Below the pieces are notes generated by a model, which had not been told where the DNA came from, made no database searches, and worked only from the letters and a program-made list of their open reading frames with translations. DNA of 54,092 bases, taken from the NCBI RefSeq assembly GCF_003671495.1, contig NZ_RCHN01000039.1, forward strand, positions 1 through 54,092, in the 5' to 3' direction. Below are positions 16,823 to 25,097 of the stretch, in pieces. The DNA comes from Ketobacter sp. GTDB lineage: Bacteria > Pseudomonadota > Gammaproteobacteria > Pseudomonadales > Ketobacteraceae. The position numbers were made by a program, and so were the translations under genes. How positions within the stretch are numbered: position 1 is the stretch's first letter; the number at the start of each line of letters is the position of its first letter.

Positions 16823-17519
16823 AGTTGGGGTGTTGGGCTGGTGCATGAAGTATAGGGTTGTTGTCTTCCAGATCGGCCACGCTCACGCAAAAATCCTTGC
16901 GGAACTGAACCAATTCATTGAATGAACGTTCCCACCAGAGACTTTCCAAGAGTGATGCAATGGTATCCTCATCGAACCGGTAGCGGATGATCTTTGCCGG
17001 ATTCCCGGTGACGATGGCGTAATCGGGAACACTTTTTGTCACCACCGCTCCGGCTCCGATAATGGCGCCGGTGCCAACTCGCTTGCAGCCCGGCAGAATG
17101 ATGGCGCCCTGGCCGATCCATACGTCATGGCCTATCACTGACTCGCTCGGTTCAAGCTGATCAGATTCCACGACCCCAAAACCACGTTCATAGAAATAGG
17201 GATGGCTGCTCAAGCGGTCGATAGGATGGTTTTGTGTGAATACCCGGACGTCTCTGGCAATGGAAACAAATTTTCCCACTTTGACACTGGGTGCGAACGC
17301 ACCTGGAACGAAGCATTCCCCATAGCTGTGTGCTTCGACTTCAACCGAGTAATCGCGGGCCAGTAACGCCCGCACCGACGCAGAGCGGTATTGGCCACCT
17401 TCCAATCGGAACAGTAACTTGAACACCAGCTTGGCTACCGATCTTCTTCGCTTGCCACCCAAGACCTCATAGATTCGGACTAATAGCGGGGACAGGGGGT
17501 GCTTGCGCAGATCAGACAC
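16821..17519 (-). CDS. CatB-related LbH O-acetyltransferase (stand-alone paralogue 1)
   Basis: This is a 232-residue left-handed beta-helix enzyme of the xenobiotic/CatB acetyltransferase group. A helical N-terminal part contains FRLEGGQYRSASVRALL. Hexapeptide coils follow (VKVGKFVSIARDVRVF), then the catalytic-type His in TQNHP, then IGHDVWIGQGAIILPGCKRVGTGAIIGAGAVVTKSVPDYAIVTGNPAKIIRYRF. The LEGG-S-R segment and the NHP site are shared with the fused domains of NRPS-1 and the PKS and with the gene at 26549, so all four are paralogues. It probably O-acetylates or O-acylates an EPS sugar. GTG at 17517-17519 is the start, with AAAGGAGA five bases before it. It is the only cell-surface gene here that faces left. 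Confidence 0.9.
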   Translation of the reverse strand: MSDLRKHPLSPLLVRIYEVLGGKRRRSVAKLVFKLLFRLEGGQYRSASVRALLARDYSVEVEAHSYGECFVPGAFAPSVKVGKFVSIARDVRVFTQNHPIDRLSSHPYFYERGFGVVESDQLEPSESVIGHDVWIGQGAIILPGCKRVGTGAIIGAGAVVTKSVPDYAIVTGNPAKIIRYRFDEDTIASLLESLWWERSFNELVQFRKDFCVSVADLEDNNPILHAPAQHPN

Positions 17520-17971
17520 AGAGATCTCCTTTAATCATCCGGTGAGATACACATCAATCGCGAGCCCGCGATTATAGCAGTGCACGAAAGGAAACGAACA
17601 ATAATGTACCAATTAGGTCGAATTCGGATGTGGTTAGAGGAATTTGGCCGGTAAACTAATGAAATGAGGCCCTTCATTCCGTGCATAGATAACACCACAC
17701 ATGATAACCAGTTACAATTACGGAATCAGGCTACAGACTGATTTGCAATTTGGTTGGTCTTTTTAGCGTGAGTTGCTGCTCATATTGGGGGTGTCAGTAT
17801 AGATTGATAATGTCAGGGTGCTAGACTCACATATACTGTATCAAGGTATGCAGTTTTTTACTTTTGATAACCCAGCACAAAGCTTTCCGGCCTGGTTAAT
17901 AATTGTTCAGAATTACGAGTTCAATGAATGTATTGGATCCAGGCACACTATGCCAGTTAACAGGTATGCAC
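17520..17971. other. Divergent A/T-rich intergenic region
   Basis: About 450 bases separate the divergent acetyltransferase and secreted-protein genes, so promoters for both should be here. A GATAAT at 17806-17811 could be a -10 box, but its -35 partner is poor. No hairpin with a T-run and no convincing gene was seen. Confidence 0.35.
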
Positions 17972-19753
17972 ATGAAACACACGGTAGTTTTATCAACCTT
18001 ATTCCGATCAAAATTTATACGCTTACTTCCACTGCTCATGGTGGCCGGCGGTTACAGTACCGTTGCCCAGGCAGCTTGTGATTGCGGATCGACGGATGAG
18101 TCAAAACCCTGTACGGGTAACAGTATAAATGTCAGTGTGACTGACTCAAGAACAGTATCGTTCAACTGGTCTTTTAATTCTGGCGGCAGCAACGCATTCT
18201 GTGGACAGTTTGCAAACGGTGACTATTGGATTGCTCCTGCTTCTGGCAAGAGCAGTGTGACGGTAACGGCACTCACCGCGAGTGGCAGTGGGCCGGTTGC
18301 TCTTGATGTGAATCCGCAGCTGGAAGCCATGGGCTTGCTCGATTCTTCCGATACCTACGGCAACTACGTAGCTTCTGAGAACATTCGTGGCAAGTTGCCG
18401 GCAACCTACAGCAAAGCGGTGTCTTTGGTGGCTGCTACCGAGCGGAATGAAAGCGCTCATGGTGAATGTGGAACCAAGCAGATCGTGGGCAATTGCGCAG
18501 ACGTATACAACGTCGTTACCGTCTTGACTGCTCCGCCAAAAAATAACGGCGCTTATACCCTCCGCCCGAATATTGATGACGATGTCAAAGACTTGATCAC
18601 CTTTGATGATATCGACTTCAGCCGCCTGCCCTCCAAGAGCTACCTGCAGGGTACCGATGCGGACGGGCTGGAAGCCATTCGACAACGCTGGTCACATTCC
18701 ACGGAAGTGTTGTCGGTCCGTGGATACGATGGTTCGCTGTACTCTGAGGGTGGGCGCGCGTTCCGGGCGAGCCTGCTGGTACCGGACTACGGTGGTGGTG
18801 TGGCCAAGGTTTGGCATGACGATCTCATGAAGCTGTTCTCCAGCGACAATACCCTGGAAGAAAAGAAACCCGCTCTGGCAGCCATGCTGGTATACGGCAA
18901 AGACCTGTTCCACGCCATGTACGATGGCTCAACCAGAACCCGTAACTGGGGTTCCGGCGCAGGCCAGTCACTGGGCAAATTCCCCACGGCTGTGTTCTTC
19001 GCCGCCATGATGAAAGATACCTTCTACGCCGATGTTCTTTCCAAGACTTCGACAACCTTACTGGGGTACGACGATTTGCGCGGCCCGCACGAGCTTGATC
19101 AGGTGAATATCGGTAAGAATGGCCCCATTTGGGGAGATTATCCTGACGACATGTCTGAGACAGATATCGGAGCATATTGGGCCAGTGCTCTGAAATCCCA
19201 GTGTTTCGACGGTGCAACGGGCTCTTGTAATCCTAATGTTGGCAAGAAGACATCCCGCGATCCCTATGGCTATATCGATGGACCGCCTAATAATCCCGGC
19301 ACCAGCTATATGTCAGTCTCATTGGGCCCTATGCGATCCATGGTTGCCACCATGTTCCTGCTGCCAAAAATGTGTGACATCGTAAATTACCAACCTCTGG
19401 TGGAGTATGTTGACCGAGTGCACAAGGATGGTATCAAAGCGAGTGACGATCCCTGTGCACCGCCCGATCCGCGGGAAAGCGTTAGCGGATGCGATGCCTA
19501 TCGTGGTGGTGACGGTTGCCGATATTACGGAGTAACCTGGGGCCCAGATCCGAGCAATCCCGGTATGTGTATTACCAATGGGGCTGGCCAGAATGGCCGA
19601 TTCCCAGACCGCGATGGCGATCGGTTGAACCCAGGGTACCCTTCGTCACAAGTTGAGGATAATTGGGAACGCATTCGGGGCAGTCAGCCTACCTGCTTGA
19701 GTGCGAACTTACCCATGCCCCCCAATACCATCAACGTTCAGCAAACCAACTAA
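17972..19753 (+). CDS. Secreted Cys-rich protein of unknown function
   Basis: This is a 593-residue exported protein. I do not recognise the family. It starts with a signal peptide (residues 1-34, cut after AQA), followed by a short Cys-rich beta-type region (ACDCGS, about 35-130). A larger, probably alpha-helical domain follows with TRTRNWGSGAGQSLGKFPTAVFFAAMM and ETDIGAYWASALKS. The C-terminal part has many cysteines and a calcium-loop-like DRDGDRLNPG. The fold hints at a carbohydrate-active enzyme of the (alpha/alpha) toroid type, but no catalytic motif could be named. It is a single gene followed by a strong terminator, inside the EPS locus, so it may be an EPS-modifying enzyme or matrix protein. 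ATG 17972 is chosen because the signal peptide starts there; ATG 17966 is equally possible. Confidence 0.8.
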   Translation: MKHTVVLSTLFRSKFIRLLPLLMVAGGYSTVAQAACDCGSTDESKPCTGNSINVSVTDSRTVSFNWSFNSGGSNAFCGQFANGDYWIAPASGKSSVTVTALTASGSGPVALDVNPQLEAMGLLDSSDTYGNYVASENIRGKLPATYSKAVSLVAATERNESAHGECGTKQIVGNCADVYNVVTVLTAPPKNNGAYTLRPNIDDDVKDLITFDDIDFSRLPSKSYLQGTDADGLEAIRQRWSHSTEVLSVRGYDGSLYSEGGRAFRASLLVPDYGGGVAKVWHDDLMKLFSSDNTLEEKKPALAAMLVYGKDLFHAMYDGSTRTRNWGSGAGQSLGKFPTAVFFAAMMKDTFYADVLSKTSTTLLGYDDLRGPHELDQVNIGKNGPIWGDYPDDMSETDIGAYWASALKSQCFDGATGSCNPNVGKKTSRDPYGYIDGPPNNPGTSYMSVSLGPMRSMVATMFLLPKMCDIVNYQPLVEYVDRVHKDGIKASDDPCAPPDPRESVSGCDAYRGGDGCRYYGVTWGPDPSNPGMCITNGAGQNGRFPDRDGDRLNPGYPSSQVEDNWERIRGSQPTCLSANLPMPPNTINVQQTN

Positions 19754-19765
19754 TTCTACAATTGC

Positions 19766-19806
19766 GAAAAAGCCGCCATCCCCCCGGGGGTGGCGGCTTT
19801 TTTTTG
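19766..19806 (+). terminator. Strong intrinsic terminator
   Basis: A G/C-rich stem AAAGCCGCCA...TGGCGGCTTT with inner CCCCC-GGGGG pairing is followed by eight T. It closes the single-gene unit of the secreted protein and isolates it from the chain-length determinant operon. Confidence 0.95.
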
Positions 19807-20105
19807 TCTAAACTCATGGTAGTTCATCTTTGTAACCTGGCCCTGTGCTATGTAGATACACAGCCAACAATGGTGGGTGTTGGACAAGGGTAAGGTAACC
19901 GGCTGGTACGATTGTCTGCCTCTACCGGCTCTGAAAAACCCTATTCAATAACAAACGGTTACCAGACTCTCTATTGGCACAGTTAAGGTGTATCAATGTG
20001 TTTTATTAACTTTATTTCAGGCGGGAAACTGGCTTAACATGCTACAATCAGTCGCTTTTTAATCAAACTGGCACCTAAAATCGGTATTTCAAGGCAATAT
20101 TCACG
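19807..20105. other. Intergenic region upstream of the chain-length determinant operon
   Basis: About 300 bases that should hold the promoter of the 20.1-27.3 kb operon. A perfect RpoN -24 element, TTGGCAC, occurs at 19974-19980, but the expected GC of the -12 element at the right spacing is missing. A TACAAT at 20043-20048 is a possible -10 box. No gene is seen. Confidence 0.35.
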
Positions 20106-21653
20106 ATGTACGAAGAAGACGAACAATCACCGTCCAATATTCTTCCGGCTCTGAAGCGCTACAAATGGCATTTAATTGTTTCAATACCCCTGCTACTGAT
20201 CATTGCTGTTGTGGTTGTACTGGCAATACCGCCGGTCTACCGCTCAACCGGTACCGTGATGGTCGAAACACAACAGATTCCGTCCAGTTTGGTGCAGTCC
20301 ACCGTAACCAACGCCGCCTCAGAACAGATTGAGATCATAACGCAACGGGTAATGACCCGAGAGAAGTTGGCGGGCATCGTGGGGGCACATGAGTACTTCG
20401 GTTATCATGTGGCCGACCAATTCGGGCAAAGCCGGATACTCAGCGAATTTCGCGACAATGTGGACATCAGGGTCACCAGCGCCAAATCCGGGCGTGAAAC
20501 CGTCGCCATCGGCTTCAGTGTTTCCTATGATTCTGATAGCCCGGGTGTTGCCCAGGCAATGGCAAGAAGCTTGACCAAGCTGTTCCTGGATGAGAACGTC
20601 AAAGCCAGAACTGAACGGGCGTCCGAAACCACTGATTTCCTGCGTACTGAAGCAGATAAAATCAAGATCCAGCTTGAGAAAACCGAAGCTGAAGTAGCAG
20701 AGTTCAAGCGCAAGAACAAGGATGCCCTGCCGGAACACCTGAACCTGTATATGGGGATGCGGGAAGACGCCAGGCGCAACCTGAGTGGCGTCAACGAATC
20801 GATTACCGCGGTGAAAGACCAGATCAGCATTTTGCAAAACCAGCTTTCACTCTCCAAACAGCAGGGCGTGGTGGTTGGCAGCGAGGCGCAATCCGAATTA
20901 ACCGCCTTAAAGCAGGACTATAATCGCCTGCTGCTTCAATATCAGCCGGACCACCCCGATGTGGTCTTGCTGAAAGACAAAATTGCGCTGTTGGAAGGCA
21001 GCTCAGGGCAGGGCCAAAACAACGATCTGAATACCGAGGTTCAGAGGAACCTGCAATCCCAGATTTCCTCGCTGCAGGCCAAGCTTCGGTATCTGGAAGA
21101 AGACAAGCAGGAAGTTAACGAAAAGCTGGCGGACCTGGAACAGCGCATCATCAAAATCCCCCAGGTTGAACGGGATTTCACGTCTATCAATCGAAACTAT
21201 CAAACCATACTGGAACAGTACCAATCGTTGCAGGCCAAAGCCCAAAGCGCGGCCATGGCAGAAAGCCTGGAGCACGAACAAAAAGCCGAACGATTCACGC
21301 TGCTGGAAGCGCCATTCCTGCCCACCCAACCCTACAAACCGGATCGCAAAAAACTGTTGGTTGTTGCCGTAGGCGCAGCGATGGGTTTACCGGTGGCGAT
21401 CGTTTTTCTGCTGGGCTTTCTTGATCGCAGCATTCGCAGTGCCGAGGCACTGACCAAGATCGTGGGCACTGGCCCGCTGGTGGAGATCCCCTACATAACC
21501 ACTCGAGCGGAAGAAGAGGCAGCCCGCAAGCAATTGCTGTATGGGGTAGCCGCTGCGGTGGGGTTTGTGGTGTTTGGGTTGCTCATCATACATCTGATGG
21601 TGATGCCGCTGGACGTGTTTCTGGGTAAAGTCGTTACTCGTATTGGAATTTGA
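20106..21653 (+). CDS. Polysaccharide chain-length determinant (Wzz/PCP family)
   Basis: This is a 515-residue polysaccharide co-polymerase. It has an N-terminal membrane helix at about 25-45 (LIVSIPLLLIIAVVVVLAI), a long periplasmic coiled-coil region (about 160-400), the Pro-rich APFLPTQPYKPDR before the second helix (LLVVAVGAAMGLPVAIVFLLGF), and a third hydrophobic segment near the C terminus. The size and coiled coils are typical of exosortase-associated EPS chain-length proteins. It sets the polymer length made by the Wzy polymerase and works with the ATPase encoded 28 bases downstream. It lacks a fused kinase domain. Confidence 0.92.
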   Translation: MYEEDEQSPSNILPALKRYKWHLIVSIPLLLIIAVVVVLAIPPVYRSTGTVMVETQQIPSSLVQSTVTNAASEQIEIITQRVMTREKLAGIVGAHEYFGYHVADQFGQSRILSEFRDNVDIRVTSAKSGRETVAIGFSVSYDSDSPGVAQAMARSLTKLFLDENVKARTERASETTDFLRTEADKIKIQLEKTEAEVAEFKRKNKDALPEHLNLYMGMREDARRNLSGVNESITAVKDQISILQNQLSLSKQQGVVVGSEAQSELTALKQDYNRLLLQYQPDHPDVVLLKDKIALLEGSSGQGQNNDLNTEVQRNLQSQISSLQAKLRYLEEDKQEVNEKLADLEQRIIKIPQVERDFTSINRNYQTILEQYQSLQAKAQSAAMAESLEHEQKAERFTLLEAPFLPTQPYKPDRKKLLVVAVGAAMGLPVAIVFLLGFLDRSIRSAEALTKIVGTGPLVEIPYITTRAEEEAARKQLLYGVAAAVGFVVFGLLIIHLMVMPLDVFLGKVVTRIGI

Positions 21654-21681
21654 TTATGACCGATTTTAGGAGGTTGCTTGG

Positions 21682-22491
21682 ATGAGTCGAATAAAATCGA
21701 TTGTTGAGCATGGAAAGCAAGAGCTTGGAATCGGGAATCAGGCGGCAGAACCTGCCAATGTGGGGGATGACCGCTCCGGTAAGCTCTACCCCCAATATAC
21801 CAACACCCGAACGGTGGAAGTGACCCCGGACACACTGCTCGCCAATCGCATCATTGCTCAAGGTAACCTCGACCCCCGCGCCAAGCGCTTTCAGGTTCTG
21901 CGCACCAAAATCCTGCAGCAGATGCGTAAGAAGAACTGGAATACGTTGGCGATCACGGCACCGACAGAAGGGGCAGGTAAATCGCTGGTTGCTGCCAACC
22001 TTGCGGTGAGTATGGCCATGGAAGGGAACCAGACAGTACTGCTGGTGGACATGGATCTGAGTAAACCCAGTATCCATCGTTATTTTGGCCTGCATCCTGA
22101 GCACGGTATTCACGACTATTTTGATGGCTCATCAGGAATCGAGGAAATCCTGGTGCACCCGGGCATCGAGCGTTTGGTGCTCCTGCCGGGAAAAAGAGGC
22201 ATTGTAAACTCATCGGAACAGATATCGTCGCCTATGGTTAAGCATCTGGTGCAGGAATTGAAAGCGCGATATGAGTCCAGACTGGTCATTTTCGATCTGC
22301 CACCCACGCTGGTGTCGGATGAAGTTTTGGTGTTTTTGCCCTATGTGGACTGTTCCTTGCTTGTCGTTGAGGCAGGCAAGAATACGCCAAAGGAAGTGGA
22401 AAACGCTTTGGAAGCCGTGGGCACCAATCCTTTGCTGGGGACCGTGCTGAACAAATCAGATCAAGCGAAAGATCTGCCGATCTACAATTAA
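21682..22491 (+). CDS. BY-kinase-like capsular EPS ATPase (CpsD/Wzc C-terminal type)
   Basis: This is a 269-residue cytoplasmic P-loop protein. Walker A is APTEGAGKSLVAANL at about 93-107, Walker A' is VLLVDMDLSKPS, and Walker B is LVIFDLPP. It corresponds to the separate cytoplasmic kinase of bacterial tyrosine-kinase systems and probably works with the chain-length determinant just upstream. The C terminus ends ...LPIYN with a single Tyr and no Tyr-rich tail, so autophosphorylation may be limited or absent. A very good ribosome binding site, TAGGAGGT, precedes the ATG. Confidence 0.9.
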   Translation: MSRIKSIVEHGKQELGIGNQAAEPANVGDDRSGKLYPQYTNTRTVEVTPDTLLANRIIAQGNLDPRAKRFQVLRTKILQQMRKKNWNTLAITAPTEGAGKSLVAANLAVSMAMEGNQTVLLVDMDLSKPSIHRYFGLHPEHGIHDYFDGSSGIEEILVHPGIERLVLLPGKRGIVNSSEQISSPMVKHLVQELKARYESRLVIFDLPPTLVSDEVLVFLPYVDCSLLVVEAGKNTPKEVENALEAVGTNPLLGTVLNKSDQAKDLPIYN

Positions 22492-22506
22492 TTTTTGGGG
22501 AAGGAA

Positions 22507-23775
22507 ATGAGCGGGCTGGAACTCATCCTGGCTGGTGCTGCACCTGATACGGGAAACTTGGGCGTATCTGCACTATGTTATTCCACTGTAGCCAATATAC
22601 TGAAACAACGGGAAGATGCTCACATCAGTATACTGGGGCACGGAAGTCACAAGAAAACAGAGCAATTTACAGTAAACGGCAATCAAACCTGTGATGTGGT
22701 TGCCGCCAAGCACACCCGCCGGTTTTACGATCCTTCTGCGTTCATCAACATTCGATACTCCATCAAGCTCGGGCCCCTGGCATCGAAAACGGCCAAAATG
22801 TTTCGCAATGCCAATGCGCTGTTGGACATCAGCGGCGGTGACAGCTTCACCGACCTGTACGGTAAGCGGCGTTTTGAAGCGATTGTGTTACCCAAAATCA
22901 TCGCACTGGAAAACAATATTCCCCTGGTTCTGCTGCCACAAACCTATGGCCCGTTTGTGGAAGGCGGTGAACCGAGAGCCGTGGCGAAGGACTTGATACG
23001 AAGATCCCGGTTGGCCTATGCCCGCGATCAGTACTCATTTGAATATATGAAAGAAATGTTGGGTGAAGATTTCAATCCCCAGGTGCACAAGCAGGGGGTG
23101 GACGTGGCCTTCTTGTTGCCTGCTGCCAGCAAAGAACAGGTGGATGCAAAAGGTTTGACTCCCTCCAGGGAGCCATCCACCGAAGTGTTTGGCATCAATG
23201 TCAGCGGATTGATTTACAACGATCCTGAGAATGCGAAAACCCAGTACGGCATCAAGGTCGATTATCACGCCTTGCTGAAAACGTTCATCGAGCATGTGCT
23301 CAGTCAGTCCGCCGGTGATGTCTGGTTGGTTCCCCATGTTCATGCACCCTATGGGCATTATGAGTCGGATCTGTTTGCCTGTGAAAAGCTGAGATCCCAT
23401 TTCAGTGAATCACAACAGCAGCGCATCAAAGTGGTTAACGGCGACTATGATCAATGCGAAATCAAGGGGGTCATTGGCCAATGTGACTGGTTTACTGGCA
23501 CGCGCATGCATTCAACCGTCGGTTCTCTTTCACAGGCTGTGCCGACTGCCGCGATAGCCTACAGCGGAAAAACCCGAGGCGTGTTTGCCACCGCTGGCCA
23601 GGAGGCAATGGTGTTTGATGCCCGCCAGGAAACGACGGAAAACCTGCTGGAGCAGCTGATCGGTTCCTGGGCCTTGAGATCACAAACCAAAGAAGAGTTG
23701 GAGCGAGATATTCCGTTGTTGAAGCAGCGCGCCCACCGCCAGTTCGAAGAAATCGTATCCAGTATTTCCCAATAG
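22507..23775 (+). CDS. Polysaccharide pyruvyl transferase
   Basis: This is a 422-residue enzyme of the polysaccharide pyruvyl transferase family, which adds a pyruvate ketal from phosphoenolpyruvate to a sugar and makes the polymer acidic. It begins LELILAGAAPDTGNLGVSALCYS, contains DISGGDSFTDLYG and LVLLPQTYGPF, and ends with the conserved GTRMHSTVGSLSQAVPTAAIAYSGKTRGVF. ATG 22507 with GGGGAAGGA just upstream is chosen; a TTG at 22495 would add four residues. It is followed after 33 bases by the FrhB-like gene, a pairing also known from other EPS loci. Confidence 0.92.
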   Translation: MSGLELILAGAAPDTGNLGVSALCYSTVANILKQREDAHISILGHGSHKKTEQFTVNGNQTCDVVAAKHTRRFYDPSAFINIRYSIKLGPLASKTAKMFRNANALLDISGGDSFTDLYGKRRFEAIVLPKIIALENNIPLVLLPQTYGPFVEGGEPRAVAKDLIRRSRLAYARDQYSFEYMKEMLGEDFNPQVHKQGVDVAFLLPAASKEQVDAKGLTPSREPSTEVFGINVSGLIYNDPENAKTQYGIKVDYHALLKTFIEHVLSQSAGDVWLVPHVHAPYGHYESDLFACEKLRSHFSESQQQRIKVVNGDYDQCEIKGVIGQCDWFTGTRMHSTVGSLSQAVPTAAIAYSGKTRGVFATAGQEAMVFDARQETTENLLEQLIGSWALRSQTKEELERDIPLLKQRAHRQFEEIVSSISQ

Positions 23776-23808
23776 ATTCATTCACTTCTTTTTTCTCAAG
23801 AGTGCATC

Positions 23809-25044
23809 ATGATCAAGGTTAAAAACATTGATGACGTTGTTGAATGGCAGTTGTGCACAGGTTGTGGAATGTGTGCCGCAATGGAGCCGCAACGATTTTA
23901 CATGGATGATATCCCTCACTTGGGTATGCGGCCAAAGCTTAAGGCCTCGCCAGAGCCTGAATCTGGCACAGCATTCAAGCATTGCCCGGGGCATCAATTG
24001 GAACATCGTTTTTCCCCGAATGATCCGCAGCTGGTGCAAAGTCTGGTGGCGGGTTGGGGCCCGATTCTGGGGGTGTGGGAGGCACACGCCAGCGATCCGG
24101 ACATTCGGTTCAGGGGCTCCAGTGGCGGAGCTGCTACGGCGTTAGCTCTCTATGGGATTGAGCAAGGTGGCGCCAGCAAAGTTCTGCATGTGGCGAGCAA
24201 AGCCGATAAGCCTTACCTTAATGAGACCGTCTTCAGTTCCAACAAACAGGAGTTGTTGATGCGCGAGGGGTCGCGCTATGCCCCTGCCAGCCCTTGCGAA
24301 AAAATCAATGAGGTTGCGGCAGACAGTGAACGTACGGTGTTCATCGGTAAGCCCTGCGATGTGGCTGCAGTAGCCAGTTGGGAGGCAGAATCCAAAGCCA
24401 ATGAGATGGCCATTAAAATCGGCTTTTTCTGTGCTGGTGCGCCTTCAACCAACGGCAACCTTGAACTGATCAAGCGGCAAAAAATCGAACAGCAGAATCT
24501 GGTGCGATTAAAGTACCGCGGTGAAGGTTGGCCCGGCATGTGGAGAGCAGAAGAAGACTCCGGAAAATCCAGCGAACTCACTTATGCGGAATCCTGGGGG
24601 TTTTTGCAGAGCTTTAGACAGTGGCGCTGCTATATCTGCCCAGACCATACGGCGGAATTTGCCGACATAGCGGTGGGCGATCCCTGGTATCGCGACATAA
24701 AAGAGGGGGAGCACGGCAGCTCATTGATTATCGCCCGGACGGAAAAAGGCCTGCGCTACCTGAAAGCGGCCGAAGCAGCCGGATACATCAATGTTGTCGG
24801 TGAAGACCCGAGCCTGTTGCCGCGGTCACAACCCAACCTGATGCGCACCCGTGGCATGTTGTGGGCGCGATTGATTGTGCTGGCTGTGCTGGGGGGGGCG
24901 GTACCCAAGTTTAAAGGGTTCCCCTTATTTCAGTTCTGGTGGAAGGAGCTACCAATGAAGGAAAAAATTCAGTCCTTCACTGGAACCGTCAAACGGGTGT
25001 TCCGTAAATCGTTGAATAAAAGAATCAACGTCTCTCGTGGATAA
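23809..25044 (+). CDS. FrhB/F420-hydrogenase beta-subunit-like iron-sulfur flavoprotein
   Basis: This is a 411-residue protein. The N terminus holds a Cys cluster (QLCTGCGMCAAM) that can bind an iron-sulfur centre. It is followed by the FrhB_FdhB N-domain (RFRGSSGGAATALALYG) and C-domain, with FIGKPCDVAAV, RLKYRGEGWPGMW, CYICPDHTAEFADIAVGDPWY. In archaea the family oxidises F420, but in bacteria it often sits in polysaccharide clusters beside pyruvyltransferases, where its substrate is not established. Here it probably carries out a redox step on a sugar or on the pyruvyl donor. It shares the operon with the pyruvyltransferase and flippase. Confidence 0.88.
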   Translation: MIKVKNIDDVVEWQLCTGCGMCAAMEPQRFYMDDIPHLGMRPKLKASPEPESGTAFKHCPGHQLEHRFSPNDPQLVQSLVAGWGPILGVWEAHASDPDIRFRGSSGGAATALALYGIEQGGASKVLHVASKADKPYLNETVFSSNKQELLMREGSRYAPASPCEKINEVAADSERTVFIGKPCDVAAVASWEAESKANEMAIKIGFFCAGAPSTNGNLELIKRQKIEQQNLVRLKYRGEGWPGMWRAEEDSGKSSELTYAESWGFLQSFRQWRCYICPDHTAEFADIAVGDPWYRDIKEGEHGSSLIIARTEKGLRYLKAAEAAGYINVVGEDPSLLPRSQPNLMRTRGMLWARLIVLAVLGGAVPKFKGFPLFQFWWKELPMKEKIQSFTGTVKRVFRKSLNKRINVSRG

Positions 25045-25097
25045 GCGATCGTAACGCCGGCATTATCACGGCACGATCCACTCTGGAAACTCTGGGC

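Noticed and set aside
19974..19989. TTGGCAC upstream of the chain-length operon as a sigma-54 promoter
   Set aside because: The -24 element is perfect but the -12 GC is missing at the required spacing.
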